From the NCBI RefSeq assembly GCF_901709675.1, contig NC_051087.1:12277384-12341383 (forward strand): DNA of 64,000 nt. Reading direction: 5' to 3'. Below the pieces are notes generated by a model that was not told where the DNA came from, made no database searches, and saw only the letters and a program-made list of their open reading frames with translations. Numbering within the stretch: the stretch's first letter is position 1; each line of letters begins with the position of its first letter. The position numbers and the translations under genes are program-made. Shown piece after piece: positions 10,374 to 23,109 of this stretch. Source of the DNA: Syngnathus acus. Its lineage: Eukaryota > Chordata > Actinopteri > Syngnathiformes > Syngnathidae.

Positions 10374-11480
10374 TTATTTTCTTATGTATATATGAACATT
10401 ATTCAAGTTAGAACTCAAGACAGTCTTGTTTGACCAAAACGAAAACAAAAATATATTATTTATTCGTTTGCTTATTTATTTATTATCCAATATAAAGCAC
10501 AATGCATTTATTATTTCTTCTCTGTTATTCCAAAGTTAGTACCGGACAATGCGTTCAATAATGTCTTCACTATGAGTACTCAGTCAGGGGATACGGATCT
10601 TCACAGGGGTAACTATTTTGGCTCGTGGTCATTTTGTGCCCTGGGCGAACCATCCTTTGAGGCGCAGCTCGCAAAACAAAACAAAAAAAAATCAGATTAA
10701 TGTTGAACTTCAAGAGGAAATATGGCAACAAAGTAGTAACCCAGGTAAATCATAAGTTAATATTGTAATTGTGTTCCAATTTGCGAGCATTCAACTGTTT
10801 TACAAGACCTTTATTTAAAAGGTGTGTGCTGTTTAATAGCAAACAATTTTTTTGTTTTTTTCTATATAAAACTCCAAATGTGCCAATTGTAAAAACATCA
10901 ATAACACAGTGAAAACCCCATCACACACTATTTAATGAATTTATAAACTAAACAGAAATCATGGTGTTTTTTGGTACTAGCCTACGACAGACCAATCCCA
11001 GATGAAGTGCGAGTAGCAGAGAATGTGGACGAAGAATTCTTTCAGCCTCACTGCGCAGCATGCCTGATGCTCAAATCATGGTCTCCCGTGGGTCACCAGT
11101 GTGGATGTCTTGCTCGGTGGCCTGTAAGCCCATCTAAAGGGAGAGAAGGGTCCCAATTGGTAGCAGAAAGAGACATTGTGACTATGGTTGTTAAAAATTC
11201 ATTATTTTTATGTAAACGGGTTTCCAGAGACCAAATTGTACGTACCATTCTCCTAATAAAAGAAAAAACTCACAATAGTCATAAAAAGTGTTAACCTGAT
11301 TAAAGTTGTAAAAAAAAAATGAAACCTGACAATTGAACATTTTGGTAGGACATTTGTCTCTCGAATAACTTGCTGCAGTGCCAGAACATGACCATAACAC
11401 AGTCGCAGACATCTCGTGTTACAAGAGTTGAGAATCTCCCAACCAACAGGATAAAAGCTCTGGATATGAGGAAGACAGGC
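10374..11480. other. Non-coding stretch with one weak open frame
   Basis: This is AT-rich DNA. A frame from 10971 to 11294 (+) has some protein-like composition near its start (YDRPIPDEVRVAENVDEEFF), but no start codon, splice partner or family I recognise. I see nothing else. Confidence 0.3.
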
Positions 11481-11481
11481 T

Positions 11482-12225
11482 ACCAGTGCAGCACATCAGT
11501 GAGGATCTCTCCTGGTCCACCAACACCGCTTCACTGGCAAAGAAGGCCCAGCGCCGCCTGTACTTCCTGCGGAAACTCAGGCGAGCAAGTGCTCCTCCGG
11601 CCGTCATGACTACATTCTACCGTGGCACCATTGAGAGCGTCCTCTCCAGTTGTATCGCTGTTTGGGGTGGTAGCTGCACTGAATACAACATGAAGGCCCT
11701 GCAGCGCATAGTGAACACGGCTGGTAAGATTATTGGTGCTTCACTCCCCTCCCTGAAGGACATTTACACCTCCCATCTCACCCGCAAGGCGACCACGATT
11801 GTGAGTGATGTGAGTCACCCCGCTCACTCTTTGTTTGATCTTCTGCCCTCTGGGAAGAGGTACAGGAGCCTGCGCTCCCGCACCACCAGACTCACCAACA
11901 GCTTCATACTCCAGGCTGTGAGGATCCTGAACTCTCTCCCCCCTCCTGCGTAGCGTCCTGTACTTTTGCGCTATATTCTGACTGTCTGCTGTATGCACAC
12001 TTGCTCCATTTTTGCTCCTCTTATTTATTATGCTATTTGTTTATTTATTATTTATTCATCGCTCTTATTCATTCATTGTTTGTGCCTACTTTTTGTGTTG
12101 TTTACTTGTATGTATATTGTGTACTATGTCTTGTCACCGTGGGATAGTGGGAAACGTAATTTCGATCTCTTTGTGTGTCTTGACGTGAAGAAATTGACAA
12201 TAAGGCAGACTTTGACGTTGAAGTC
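11482..12225 (+). mobile_element. L2-clade LINE, 3' end with the tail of the RT ORF
   Basis: The open frame ending at 11953 encodes the C-terminal part of a fish L2-type ORF2 (DLSWSTNT, KKAQRRLYFLRKLRR, TFYRGTIESVL, GGSCTEYNMKALQRIV, DLLPSGKRYRSLRSRT). The 3' UTR that follows ends in the L2-like tail ttgacaataaggcagacttt. Everything upstream of the thumb region is missing, as usual for 5'-truncated LINE insertions. Related copies are the minus-strand LINE at 40720-42412 and a bare 3' tail at 25137-25302. Confidence 0.85.
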
Positions 12226-13967
12226 TGCTGGGTCCATGACAGGTCAGAGACGCACATCTGGAGCAGGTTTGGACCCAGAAGCAGGCATGACACGAAAGTT
12301 GAAAAGTAAGTCTTTACCAACTATCAACAAAGAGCAGGGCTGGGTGCAGAAGACATGGACGAAAACTAGACATTTCAACTGGAAGAAATCTCGACGGACT
12401 GAAAGCCAGAGCAAACGTATATACTGTCAGACATCAGGCCTATATGACAGAATAAAGGTTGCCATAACAGGACAAAGCATATAAGGGGAAACAGCAAATG
12501 CATAGCAACAGATACATTATGGAATTAGGCTTTTGACAGAATCAGAATGAACTTATAATAAAAGGATAGTGTAAAGGATCAGCAACTGTAGAGCAACGGC
12601 AACATCGAGATACGACCATTGACAACAAAAGCCCTGCGATTGTCAAGTCTGTTCAGACAGTGAGTACCCTGTCTTTCGGCTGAAGTCACCTGGAATCGCT
12701 TCCAGTAAGTATTCCGATTTGTCTCTCTGTGCCTTGATCAAATACGCCAAAATCGATTTTGACTACCTGCGCTCGGAAGAAAACCCGCTTTTCCAAATTC
12801 TAGACTTCAAGCCATTTCTTTTTCAGGACCCTAGCGACAGCCACAGTTGTCATCGATGGTTGTTCTGACATCATTCAACACCACTCTCATACAAGGAAGA
12901 ATGTGTGCCAAGGTATCATGTTTAAATGTATGATGTAAGTATATGTGCTTTTAAAATGGGCTGAGCCATCTCATAGCGCAGCAGCCTTTTTAGGGTGTAA
13001 ACAATCTCATCAATTTTTGTCAGCGATATAAGGTGACAGTCTAATAATACCAAATAATTGAGAGGGGTTTACTTGAAATTATTGGTTATTTATTTGTGGT
13101 GTACAACATAGTATTCAGTCTTAAGTCACAGAGGTCTTATTTGACAAAAGCAAATGAGATGCCAAGCAAATGAACATTGGCATAATGAATCAGTCACTGT
13201 CTTTTTGGTCACTTTGACACTCGTGATTTCCCGGTGTACAGAATGTTACAAAATAATATATCACTCTTTGTCTGTTAGTCACATTTCAATTAGCATCATG
13301 TACTTTTTACATTACATATACAGCATATAGGCGCACCCAAGCACCATTCAATTCATCACAGCTCCGAGTAAACTGAGCAGACAGCAACCTCTGGTGGCAA
13401 TTTGGGAAAGAAACAAAGAGGAAAAGACAACGACCCATTTTGCAATCAATATAAGACAATACAATTACAATAAAATTACAATACAATTACAATACAATTA
13501 CAGGACAAGACAATCTAATTTTATTTATATAGCATATTTCACAGCTGTGTAACAAAACACTTTATATATACATACATAATGGTACAACCACAAAGACAGC
13601 AAAACAGTCAATTAAAACAAGTTAATATTCAGTACTTTCTCTATAAAGTAGACACCAATAGAACAATAACAACAGTCAGTCTAATGTTGGGTCAGAAGCC
13701 AAAGAATAAAAAAAAAAATCATTGGCAATATGTACAAAGGTTCTCTATATCGTCAAAGAAATACTAAATTAACATAATTCACAGCCATTCTAATGTATGT
13801 ACACACATAATTATTATGATACAGTGATTTATGATATTGAGTTTGATCACAACAATAAAGCACGTGATTACTAGAAGTGGTATATAATTAGAAACTTGGC
13901 TCTTTCACAATGCTCGGGTCATCCAGTAACATAACTGATAACTCTCAAATATAAACCAAGCCGAGAC
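12226..13967. other. Region downstream of MATE gene 1
   Basis: This is AT-rich DNA with short repeated units near 13455-13500 (acaattacaatacaatta). No exon or element is recognised. It is the 3' flank of the minus-strand MATE gene that ends at 13968. Confidence 0.4.
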
Positions 13968-14629
13968 TCACTTCAATTGTCCGACAAGGAAGTGACTCGT
14001 AATGATTCCAGCCACACAGATGACAATCATGACAAGTAGAACCAAGCTACGACGTAAAAGCAGTTGTTTCACTGTGAGAACATCGCCGACTATGGTGACT
14101 GCAGTTTCATGCTGGTCTGGAATCTGTTGGTCCTGTGCAGTACTCTCACATCTGGGTGAAGGAGCAGGAACCACTGCAGTTATAGAGTCTAGAAATAAAA
14201 TAAAAGCGTGATGTATTGATTGATGGCCAAATAATATCACAATAATGTAGCTTCTCATCCAAGTATGTTGCACTTGCTGGTAGTTTTGACAAATTTGACC
14301 TGCATATCACTGTTTCCACTTTCATGTTGTCTAAACCATGCATTCAAAAGTTTGAGGTCACTTATGAATGTCCTTGTTTTTAAAATAAAATTATTACTTT
14401 TGAATGCGGATATCATTAAACTAATCAAGAAAACACTATACATTGTTAATGTGATAATTGACTATTCTAGCTGCAAACGTCTATTTTGTAATGCAATAAA
14501 AATATAGGGGTATAAAGGCCCATTTCTAGCAGCCTTCCCTCCAGTTTTCTAATGGTCCATTGTATTTGCTAATTGTGTTGGATGATTGAAACCTAGTTTC
14601 ATGGAATATGGAAAACACTCAAATGTGTT

Positions 14630-15046
14630 GCGGACGGCACGGGAGAACAGTGGTTAGTGCGTGGATTTCACCTGAGGCCCTCACTGTGTGGAGTTTGCTT
14701 GTTCTCCCTGTGCCTGTGTGGGCTTTCTCCTTTTTCCTCCCACATCCCAAAAACATGCTTGGCAGGCCAATTGAGCACTCCAAATTTCCCATAGGTGTGA
14801 GTGCAAGTGTGGATGGTTGTTCGTCTCTGTGTGCCCTGCGATTGGCTGACAACCAGTTCAGGGTGTCCCTCATCTACTGCCCGATGACGGCTGAGATAGG
14901 CTTCAGCACGCCCGCGACTCCTGTAGGAAGGAAGGAAGGAAGGAAGGAAGGATGGATGGATGGATGGATGGATGGATGGATGGATGGATGGATGGATGGA
15001 TGGATGGATGGATGGATGGATGGATGGACGGATGGATGGATGGATA
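14630..15046 (+). repeat. Teleost short interspersed repeat with (GGAA)n/(GGAT)n tail
   Basis: This is the widespread fish repeat with the order: tgtggagtttgcttgttctc, cctcccacatcccaaaaaca, gccaattgagcactccaaat, gatggttgttcgtctctgtg, gcgattggctgacaaccagt, gataggcttcagcacgcccg. It ends in about 7 ggaa and 25 ggat units. It lies in the intron between the last two coding exons of MATE gene 1, sense to the plus strand. The tetranucleotide tail (14925-15046) is long and likely length-variable. Confidence 0.8.
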
Positions 15047-17243
15047 ATTTATTGCCCAGTTAATTGGTTGTCTTACTGATGTTTTTGATGTTACTGATAT
15101 CTGTTGTTAAAACCAGAGAACCATCAGTATGTGCATGTTCAAGCCAAGTATATTACGTAATTGCAACATGGTGATAATCTGCATTATTCTAAACGTGGAC
15201 TTGCCTGGCTCGCAGTCTAGCATTTCCAGTGTCTTCAACCTTGACCTGAACACCTGCTCTCCTTTGAGCCTGACCAGAGATACACAAATATGTCAAAATT
15301 AAAATCATTTAAATTGCATGCCATGTTTGTGTTTTCCAGCAAATTAGTTATTCACATCATTGGCAGCCTTTGTCCAATCAAGACGGCACAAATATGCCAC
15401 GAAGAAAATAGCCTGCAGTACCACACAGATCGTAAGACCAGTCCAAAGTCCTGTTCAAGAATCAACAGAAGCAAACAGAATCTCATGAGTCACACTGTTG
15501 TGTAATGAAAAACACGATTATGCTTGTTTCTTACCTACAACGCCCAATTGTGTCTTAAACAATAAAGACACACCTATTGGAAAGCCAATGAAGTAGTGTC
15601 CAACCAGGTTGGACACAGCACCGACCTTTTGTTTCCCAACTCCTCGAAAAACACCTCCACTCACACCCTTTGATGAGAATTTCAGTGAATTCTTTTAGAT
15701 GTCAACATTGATCACTTTCCCATGAAATTAATTTTCTCACCGCAATAGCATCAGCAAGATGCATGACAGCAAAAACAACCATGACGTCAGCAGTCCTCTT
15801 TAAAATGTCTCTGAAGGAAAGATGAAGTTGGAAAGAAAACAAAATACAATACAATGTTAATGTTAATGTCAAGGTAAGAGTGTGGCAAATTTGTTACATT
15901 ATCAAGTGAAGGTGAGATGACTCACGGATCTGTGGTGAAAATGTAGCCAATTACATTTCTGGATAGTGTAAGGCTAAGTCCAACACAACAGGCGACTGCA
16001 GCTACAATGGGAAAGAGACAAACTGAATAAAATTCATGAAATGGTAACTCATCGTGATCCATGAATGATTTTGCATTTAACCCTCTCCAAATTCATTTTT
16101 ACAGCATAATTTTTGGCATGGATGGCAAATCAGCTCATTTGAGGGGCCATGAGACAGATGTCATTCCACGTCACTGGCATGTTCTCTTTTTCTTGCAGTG
16201 ACAACCAGTGGGCTGAATAGTTTGGCCGTTAGCTGTCTTGCTCGTCTGTGTTTTTGCCCTTACATGTACAGATGATGGAAACTTTACAAGACAACTTGGC
16301 TTGCACACTGTTTCCTGCACCAAGAGCATTCCCTACACGGACACTAGCTCCAGCTGCCATTCCAATGGGGAACTGAAAAAGTCAAATGTATAGAATCAGA
16401 AACACTTTTGAGTCATTCAAAATTCCATAATGTAGATCAGAGTGGCCAACATAACGCTCATAAAACACATGCGACTCTTTGACTATCTTTTTTTCTGTCA
16501 GTCGGTCAGTTTTTCAATGATTAATATTTTATATATTAATATTGAGAAGCCTGGTTTCATCTGCACAGCCATCTTGGAAATTGGAAGGAAAAGAACTGAG
16601 CAGATTGCTCCTATATTTCAAAATTGGTACTAAATCTTGATTGACTGGCTTATAGTATTTATTGGAAAGATACGGTATCCCTATTAGCCTGCTCCATTCT
16701 CGACTTGGCTTAGTTCTCAGTGGCTGAATGAAGGCGCATGTTCCACTTTAGAAGATAATCACAGACAGGGTTGCTGGTGGTTAGGGACTTCTGCTTTATA
16801 GAATTGTATATTTTGTGCAGCGAAATGGAGAATTCTGCTCTCCAAACCTAAAAATGATTGCAAAAAATAGTCGAGTCTCCTACTGTATAAACCGAGATCA
16901 GAAAAGATCAGCGCTATTCAGCTAGGGTTTAAAATTTACGATACGTCCCATCGCTAAATCCACAGACCAGCAAATTTATTTGTTGTGGATACAAAATCTT
17001 CACAATATCTCTTTTTACAAAGATAATGTTTAGGTTCAAGAAACACAGTCTGACTTATAATGCTAATTGAGTTGGCCACCACTGAATGACATGAATTCCA
17101 TTTGAGTTACCATGAACGCCACAACAGTCAGGTTATAGATCACAGATTGGGCTCCCAACTCAATTTCACTAATTATGCCAGCAAGACATCCTCCCACTTC
17201 AAATGCCCACCACTCAAGGCAAAACATGAGCATGCTTGGCATG

Positions 17244-17946
17244 TGTCAGGTTTAAATCGCTGACTGAACAACTATTAAGAGAAGAGCATCAGCAAACAAA
17301 CCACAAGTGAGACAGAAATATCAAGTCTTTTCTCGCGAGGAGTGCAGTACAGATAGTTTACAACAATCTCACAACACTAAATATCTGTGTACACTCCCGC
17401 TCTTTTTATTTGGATTTGCCCTGCCCACAATTATGAGACGAAAGCCCCTAAAGGAAGGGGGGGGGGAGCACGTGGGCTTTGCCTCGTAAGCAAAATAATA
17501 AGAACGTGAGAAAAAGGAGTTTGAGTTGAGAAGAGAAAGTCCTTGAGCTCTAGCAAGGGAGGTTTTACGACCTTGTGTAGGATGAGACAAGCTAGGTTAT
17601 TAATTACTGGATACGCACAAACATAATCTAACGATCAAGATAGCTTGGAAAACCCAGACTTTGATGGTCACTTGTAGGTTCATCTGAAGTGCAAGACAGC
17701 AATGAGGCATGTTGTCTAACAAAGCGGTCTTTGTTAAGAAGGAACTGTCTCGGTAGATGTCTTCTTTTTGCTGAGTTATCAGCTGCGTCCTGTCTGACCT
17801 CTCTCCTGGCCCAGCCGTACCTTTTCTCTTCTGTGGTACATCATAAAAACAGCAAGGCAAAACAGCAAGCATATATTGCAGTAATATTGCGGTAAAGCAT
17901 TGATTAGAGAACGCATGATAACATATATATATACATTTTTCTAACA
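17244..17946 (-). mobile_element. Solo LTR inserted in coding exon 9 of MATE gene 1
   Basis: This is 703 bp on the minus strand, starting TGTTAGAAAAATG and ending AAACCTGACA. It is flanked by a perfect 5-bp duplication (CATGC; on the plus strand gcatg at 17239-17243 and 17947-17951). It has no internal coding region, so it is the product of LTR-LTR recombination. Read in its own direction it has a TATATATA run near the start and an AATAAA about 170 bases from the end. It lies in the same direction as the host gene, so its polyadenylation signal could end the transcript in exon 9. A nearly identical copy is at 31456-32153, which implies recent activity. The retroelement family is not determined. 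Confidence 0.88.
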
Positions 17947-20744
17947 GCATGGCCAGCTTGACAAAGGGTCCCCACTCCTCGAGACACTCACGGGACCAGC
18001 CTGAGGGTCAAAAATCAAAGTCATCAACAAATATGTGTTTTAATGAGACATGAAGTGTTACATTTGATGATATGATGTGAAACCACTACTTTTGACCATT
18101 GTGACTGCCTCCATCATTTAATCTGCCCATCTCCATGTAGAGTTACAGTCATTAACAATTTAGTTGAAACATCATCACATACTAAACTAACTGTAGGAGT
18201 AACCATAAATACTGTACACTGTACAGGTAGTGTACTATTATAACTTAATAAGATGCATACACTTATCCATTCATCATTGCATTGAAAGTTAGAAGGCAAC
18301 TGACCTCCCCATGTGGCTTTGTGCAACCCCTTCCACCAAACATAGGCCAGTAGGATGATGGAAAAAACACACTGTGACATTGCATTAGCTGCGGCAGATC
18401 CACTTTAACAAACACAAACAAAGAATGTTATAAACACGGGTGTGAAATTAGAGGGGTTAAGTGCAAATGAGACAATATTGAGTTGAATGTTAGAAGCAAG
18501 AAGAGAACGAGTGCTAAATAAACTAGGACTGCAGTGTGACCCCCGTCTCCCTGTGGTGTGGAGGACGGAAGGGTGCTGGACGAAGGACAGAGGGCGAACT
18601 GGCAAAATTGGTCAATTGTTCACTAATTAGGAGGAAACAGTCAAATTTTGGCATCTTTACAAATCATATTTTGTGTAGTAACACTGAAATAAAAATACCT
18701 TCAAAATACATTTAGGGAAGTAGAGCGTGCATTGCATTGTGGGAATTAATATCAGCATAAAAATATCAAACACCTCTGCATGTTAATGATACTGAGTAAA
18801 TATTACATTAATTGAAAGTTGATCTTCACCGTATTTGCAAAACATACAATATCTGTATTTTTCTAAATAAAAAAAAAATGATTCTGGGAAACTTACGGAA
18901 CTCCCAGTTGCAGAAGATGGAGGAAAACATAATTGACAAGTGCGTTTAAAATGTTTCCAATTACACCGGTTACGACCTGAGGCCAAATAATTCCCTGCAA
19001 AACAAACAAAACAAAACAATGGACGCACACACACACACGCGCACGCAGGCTCTTGAAATGTATTATGTCTATTATTAACTTTCATATAAAAAATATTGTA
19101 TTGCTACACAGCACCTGGTTCTGAAGATATCTTCCCAGCAGCTGGTACATAAATGCCGCCTGATGGAGAAAAATCATAATCTTACTACATGATAGAAGCA
19201 GTCTACAAAAACATAACTTATGGACAGAGACAAAAATGAACTCACTGGCAGAGAAGGCATGACGATCTTCACATACATTTGTGCCAGACTGTGAAGCACA
19301 CAAAACGTCACGTGAAATTGCGGTATGGAGACATTAAATATAGATCACATGCATTATTATATTATAGTAATGTTTAGGATGTCACGATATTGTAAGGTAT
19401 CTCGGTTTCAAAATTCTACCCATTATATTCCAGACACGCTCGGACAAACGTCACCAATGATATTTATTGAAGTGAAACACTGAACTCTGCTGTCAACTTT
19501 GGCGAAGGCCAAAGAACTGTGTGCACCGGTGTGGTGCATCATCATGCATGGAGATGGATGCTTACATGTTGAATGCGTGTTGTATTTTTTTATATTGCCC
19601 AAATTTTGAATTCTTAGAATGGATTGTTGATGAGCTGTTTGTGTGACGTTTTATAAACTGAATCCAATTCAATAAAAAATGAGTCTGCATAAGAAAACCT
19701 CTTCTTCATGTTAATGGTAATAAAATTTGCTAAAACTCAAGGGATTTTTTTACAATAAATAAAATGTGTGATTAACAATGAGTGAACAATAAAAAAGAGA
19801 TTAATCATGATTAAATATTTTAATCGCTTGACCACTAAATAATATTAGTAATAATAGTCTGATGGATGCATTACCTTCTTTATGTATTTATTATACTAAT
19901 TGTTAACTAATAAAAAAAATAAAAAAATAAAAATGAATAAAAAATAGTATGCTGAAGGTGATGGGAGGATTAAAACGCGACTTACCTGGCAACCTCTGGG
20001 CTCTGTTTAACAGCAAGTAAAAAGGGTTCAGTATTGATGAGAACAGCCCAGCAGGGGAAACACGCCAGAAGGAGAATCAGAACCCCTCTCTGAAGGATCA
20101 CCCCCACACGCTTCAGGTTTCCACTTCCAAAGGTCTACACAAGAGCAGAATCAAATAAATAGCAACACCGGAAGCCCACTAATGAATACTGTAGTTTTGA
20201 TAGATGGAAGAAATCTTGATAGACAAATCCAAGGTTGAACTGTTTTGAAGTGGAGCTGAGAGTGAGCCCAAAGAGGTTTTGTTTCACGAAAAGTGCAACC
20301 TTTCTTGAGGGCACTACCTGAGATATAAGGGTGTCACAAGTCAATGACAAGCCAGTCCCAACGGCAATGCCAGTCACATTAACCACCTGCAATTAAAGAA
20401 GCATTAATAAAGACATGGCGTATTACGGCCGATATTTCTTTGACATAGAGGTTTGAGCACAGCATTCAGTCAAACGTCCCTCTCAAATAAGCTCATTTAC
20501 AATGTTTTTCCATAGTAAATTTCCTGTCACCGAGGCGCCATCTCATGGAAAAATAATCAAAACTTCTGCCATTCAAAAAGCACTACCTCTTAATTGTGGG
20601 ATTCCCATTGTCACCCTTTGCATTGAAGTACTACACATTAGCTGATATCTTTAATTACAACGGCCAACTATAGAAAAGAGCCTACCATCTGCCAGGCAAA
20701 GTTATTTTACTAACTAAATAACTAAGACTAAAATTGATGAAACA

Positions 20745-21895
20745 TTTTGTTCACGGAATAAAATAAAAATGAAAATGCTTTTATAAAAACAAACAATTAA
20801 CAACTTTCTTCTTACATTTCCCCAAACTAACTAAAACTAATAATAATTATAGTGAAAATGTCCTTTGTTTTTATCTTTGGCACTTCTACTCAACTGGCAT
20901 TCTACAATAAAAAAAAAAAAAAAACACAAAACATAATAATGTAACTTCTGCTGTTGCCTTTCAGCAATAAGTTCAGGAATGCTCTGCTTCACTTTGGAAA
21001 TTACCACCCTCACATATTTTTGTATCAGTCAGCTACTTTTTTTTTGCTACTATTTTTGAAAACAATTTAGATACGTCAAAAGGATGGGAGTGTTGTTAAC
21101 GGAATAAAATAAAAATGAAAATGCTTTTATAAAAACAAAAATTAACAACTTACTTTTTACATTTCCCCAAACTAACCAAAACTAATAATAATTATAGTGA
21201 GAATGTCCTTTGTTTTTGTCTTTGGCACTGAGTTTCATACAGAAGCCTTTGGGGTTGATTTAAAATGTATTTATTTTGATATTACTGCATGGTCGTTTCA
21301 ATCAGTTTTACTCATCGATAAATGCATAGCACTTATCCTGCTCATTTGAAAACAGAGGTTATGAAATAAATGTTTTTTTATAGTATATTATGTCTGTGTA
21401 TACTGGATATGTTATACACGCTGTACAAATATTGTAATAAAACAAACACATTAATATGTTATTGAACAGTTTGTCTATAACTCTTGCTGGTGAGATCACT
21501 ATTTACCCAACAATTAAGTCAGAGAAGCAATGTTTTACCATCTATTTCAGATCGTTAAATATGATTTTTCACAGTATCCCTGACTCAAAATGTCACCAGT
21601 TTTTGTTGACTAAAACTAGAGGTGGCAAATCCAGATTCAGAATGTCAAAGCCTTGTCACAACTTGGAATTCAACCACAGCTGCTTCTACTCAACTGGCAT
21701 TCTACAATAAACCCCCCCCCCCACAAAACATAATAATGTAACTTCTGCTGTTGCCTTTCAGCAATAAGTTCCGGAATGCTCTGATTCACCTTGGAAATTA
21801 CCACCCTCACATATTTTTGTATCAGTCAGCTACTTTTTTTTTGCTACTATTTTTGAAAACAATTTAGATACGTCAAAAGGATGGGAGTGTTGTTT
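20745..21895. repeat. Rearranged local duplication in intron 2 of MATE gene 1 (A-B-A'-X-B')
   Basis: Block A (about 20753-20885, ggaataaaataaaaatgaaa onward) recurs at about 21098-21228. Block B (about 20886-21095, cttctactcaactggcattc to ggatgggagtgttgtt) recurs at about 21682-21894. In the second copy A' and B' are separated by about 450 bases (X) absent from the first. The simplest reading is a tandem duplication of A-X-B followed by loss of X from the upstream copy, or a gain of X in the downstream one. Confidence 0.75.
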
Positions 21896-22149
21896 TCTTG
21901 AGCCAGCCTCACAGAACATCTGGGTAGTAAAGAACCACTTCGGAAGAACGTGCAAAATACACACAGAAATGATCACATCTCACTGTTGAGTCAATCTTGT
22001 CTTTCCAACGAAGTCTAAATTTTGTCTGATAATTCATTATTTGAAATCATGTGGCTATTGCAGACAAATTTGCTTGGTCAATTTGTCTTTGACTTGTTGG
22101 GTAAATATATACATTATCTTGCCAATTACATCATTCTAAGATCATTTTA

Positions 22150-22300
22150 TGAACATTTAATACACTGTTGCTCATAGATTTGGAATACAATGATCTTGTT
22201 TTACAGCGGCAAGAAAATGTTATCAACATTTAATACGCCGTTGCTCATAAATTTGGAATACAATGTCTTGTTTTACAGTGGCAAGCTAATGTTATGATGT
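22150..22300. repeat. Two-copy tandem repeat of about 75 bp
   Basis: The unit acatttaatacactgttgct...ttgttttacagcggcaag...atgttat is repeated once with a few differences. It lies in intron 2 of MATE gene 1, just upstream (plus-strand left) of exon 2. Confidence 0.7.
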
Positions 22301-23109
22301 CATTTCATCTATGCCTGATGCATGATGAAATCTGTGCCTTAGGTTAAAAGTGATAAAAGTAATTCATTTTGAGAACTATAATTATGGCCAACAGTCTATT
22401 TACCCAATGTTTTCCAGCTTTAAACAAGCCACTTCACAGTTTGAAAACCCTAGCAAACATTTCAAAAGTCCCACAAACTGACACGCTTGAGTCGTGCTGC
22501 ACATGGTCAATCAAAATTAGGAAAATTATTGCTCTGACCAGTCCCCCTCCCAACGTTGTTTTGGGTGACAAATTACAGAGCACTTTAAGGTAAAAAACAC
22601 ACAACAGCAATAAAAAGAATGCATTGATTTTTTTTCTGAAAGTAACGTTTGTCAGGCAAGTTAATTGTGTCAATGTACTAGTGGAAATAACAATGGGGCA
22701 AATGTCCTCACGGCAATTGCCAGTGATACAGCTGCAAATTGTGTTTTCCCTAGATGACCACAAAACACCATGCTGATGATACTGATCATGAAGATCATCA
22801 TCTGGGAAATGACCTGGAGTAGTTACAAACAAAGTGGTAAATGGCTTATCACCAGTATTAAGATTGATAAAATATACACACACATACATCTACAATTACA
22901 CAATTCGAGCCAAATGAAGCTTTGTCAATCATTTCATCTTGGGATCTTACCACAGGTCCTGCCAGCTTCAAAAGGAGAATCACTTCGGTGCGGAAACTGG
23001 ACGGGATGAATCCTCTAATGCGTCCCAACCACAGGCCGCAAGAAGAGGCTCTATTCGCCTCTGAATCTTGCCTCACCTCTTCAGAAGTCTCAACCATGAT
23101 GCTTATAGT

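Larger units (their letters stand above)
13968..23097 (-). pseudogene. slc47a1-like: MATE multidrug/toxin extrusion transporter, gene 1 (SLC47A family), likely disrupted
   Basis: Sixteen coding exons on the minus strand, in order: 22951-23097, 22712-22813, 20318-20386, 19986-20134, 19246-19288, 19115-19159, 18897-18994, 18305-18402, exon 9 split as 17947-18000 plus 17111-17243, 16264-16372, 15926-16001, 15741-15810, 15535-15667, 15356-15450, 15205-15269, 13968-14188. MATE proteins are H+/organic-cation antiporters of the kidney and liver apical membrane. Family marks are [17 protein letters not shown] (TM2), [50 protein letters not shown] (the two TM7 glutamates), ELGAQS and [12 protein letters not shown]. 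Two lesions are seen. A 703-bp solo LTR with 5-bp CATGC duplications sits inside exon 9 after KLAM. Exon 15 ends in phase 2 at a GC donor, whereas exon 16 needs phase 1. The coding length without the LTR is 1702 nt, not a multiple of 3. All other splice sites are consistent with the intact paralogue. Confidence 0.85.

Noticed and set aside
14925-15046. Possible CRISPR-like array in the regular ggat repeats
   Set aside because: A simple tetranucleotide repeat without spacers, in a vertebrate genome.
14885-15050. WMDG-repeat 'protein' from the ggat tetranucleotide run
   Set aside because: A translated microsatellite, not a gene.
17600-17950. 116-codon frame within the solo LTR (and its match at 31398-31802)
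   Set aside because: It is present only because the LTR is GC-balanced; no motif, and the LTR ends and duplications explain the sequence.
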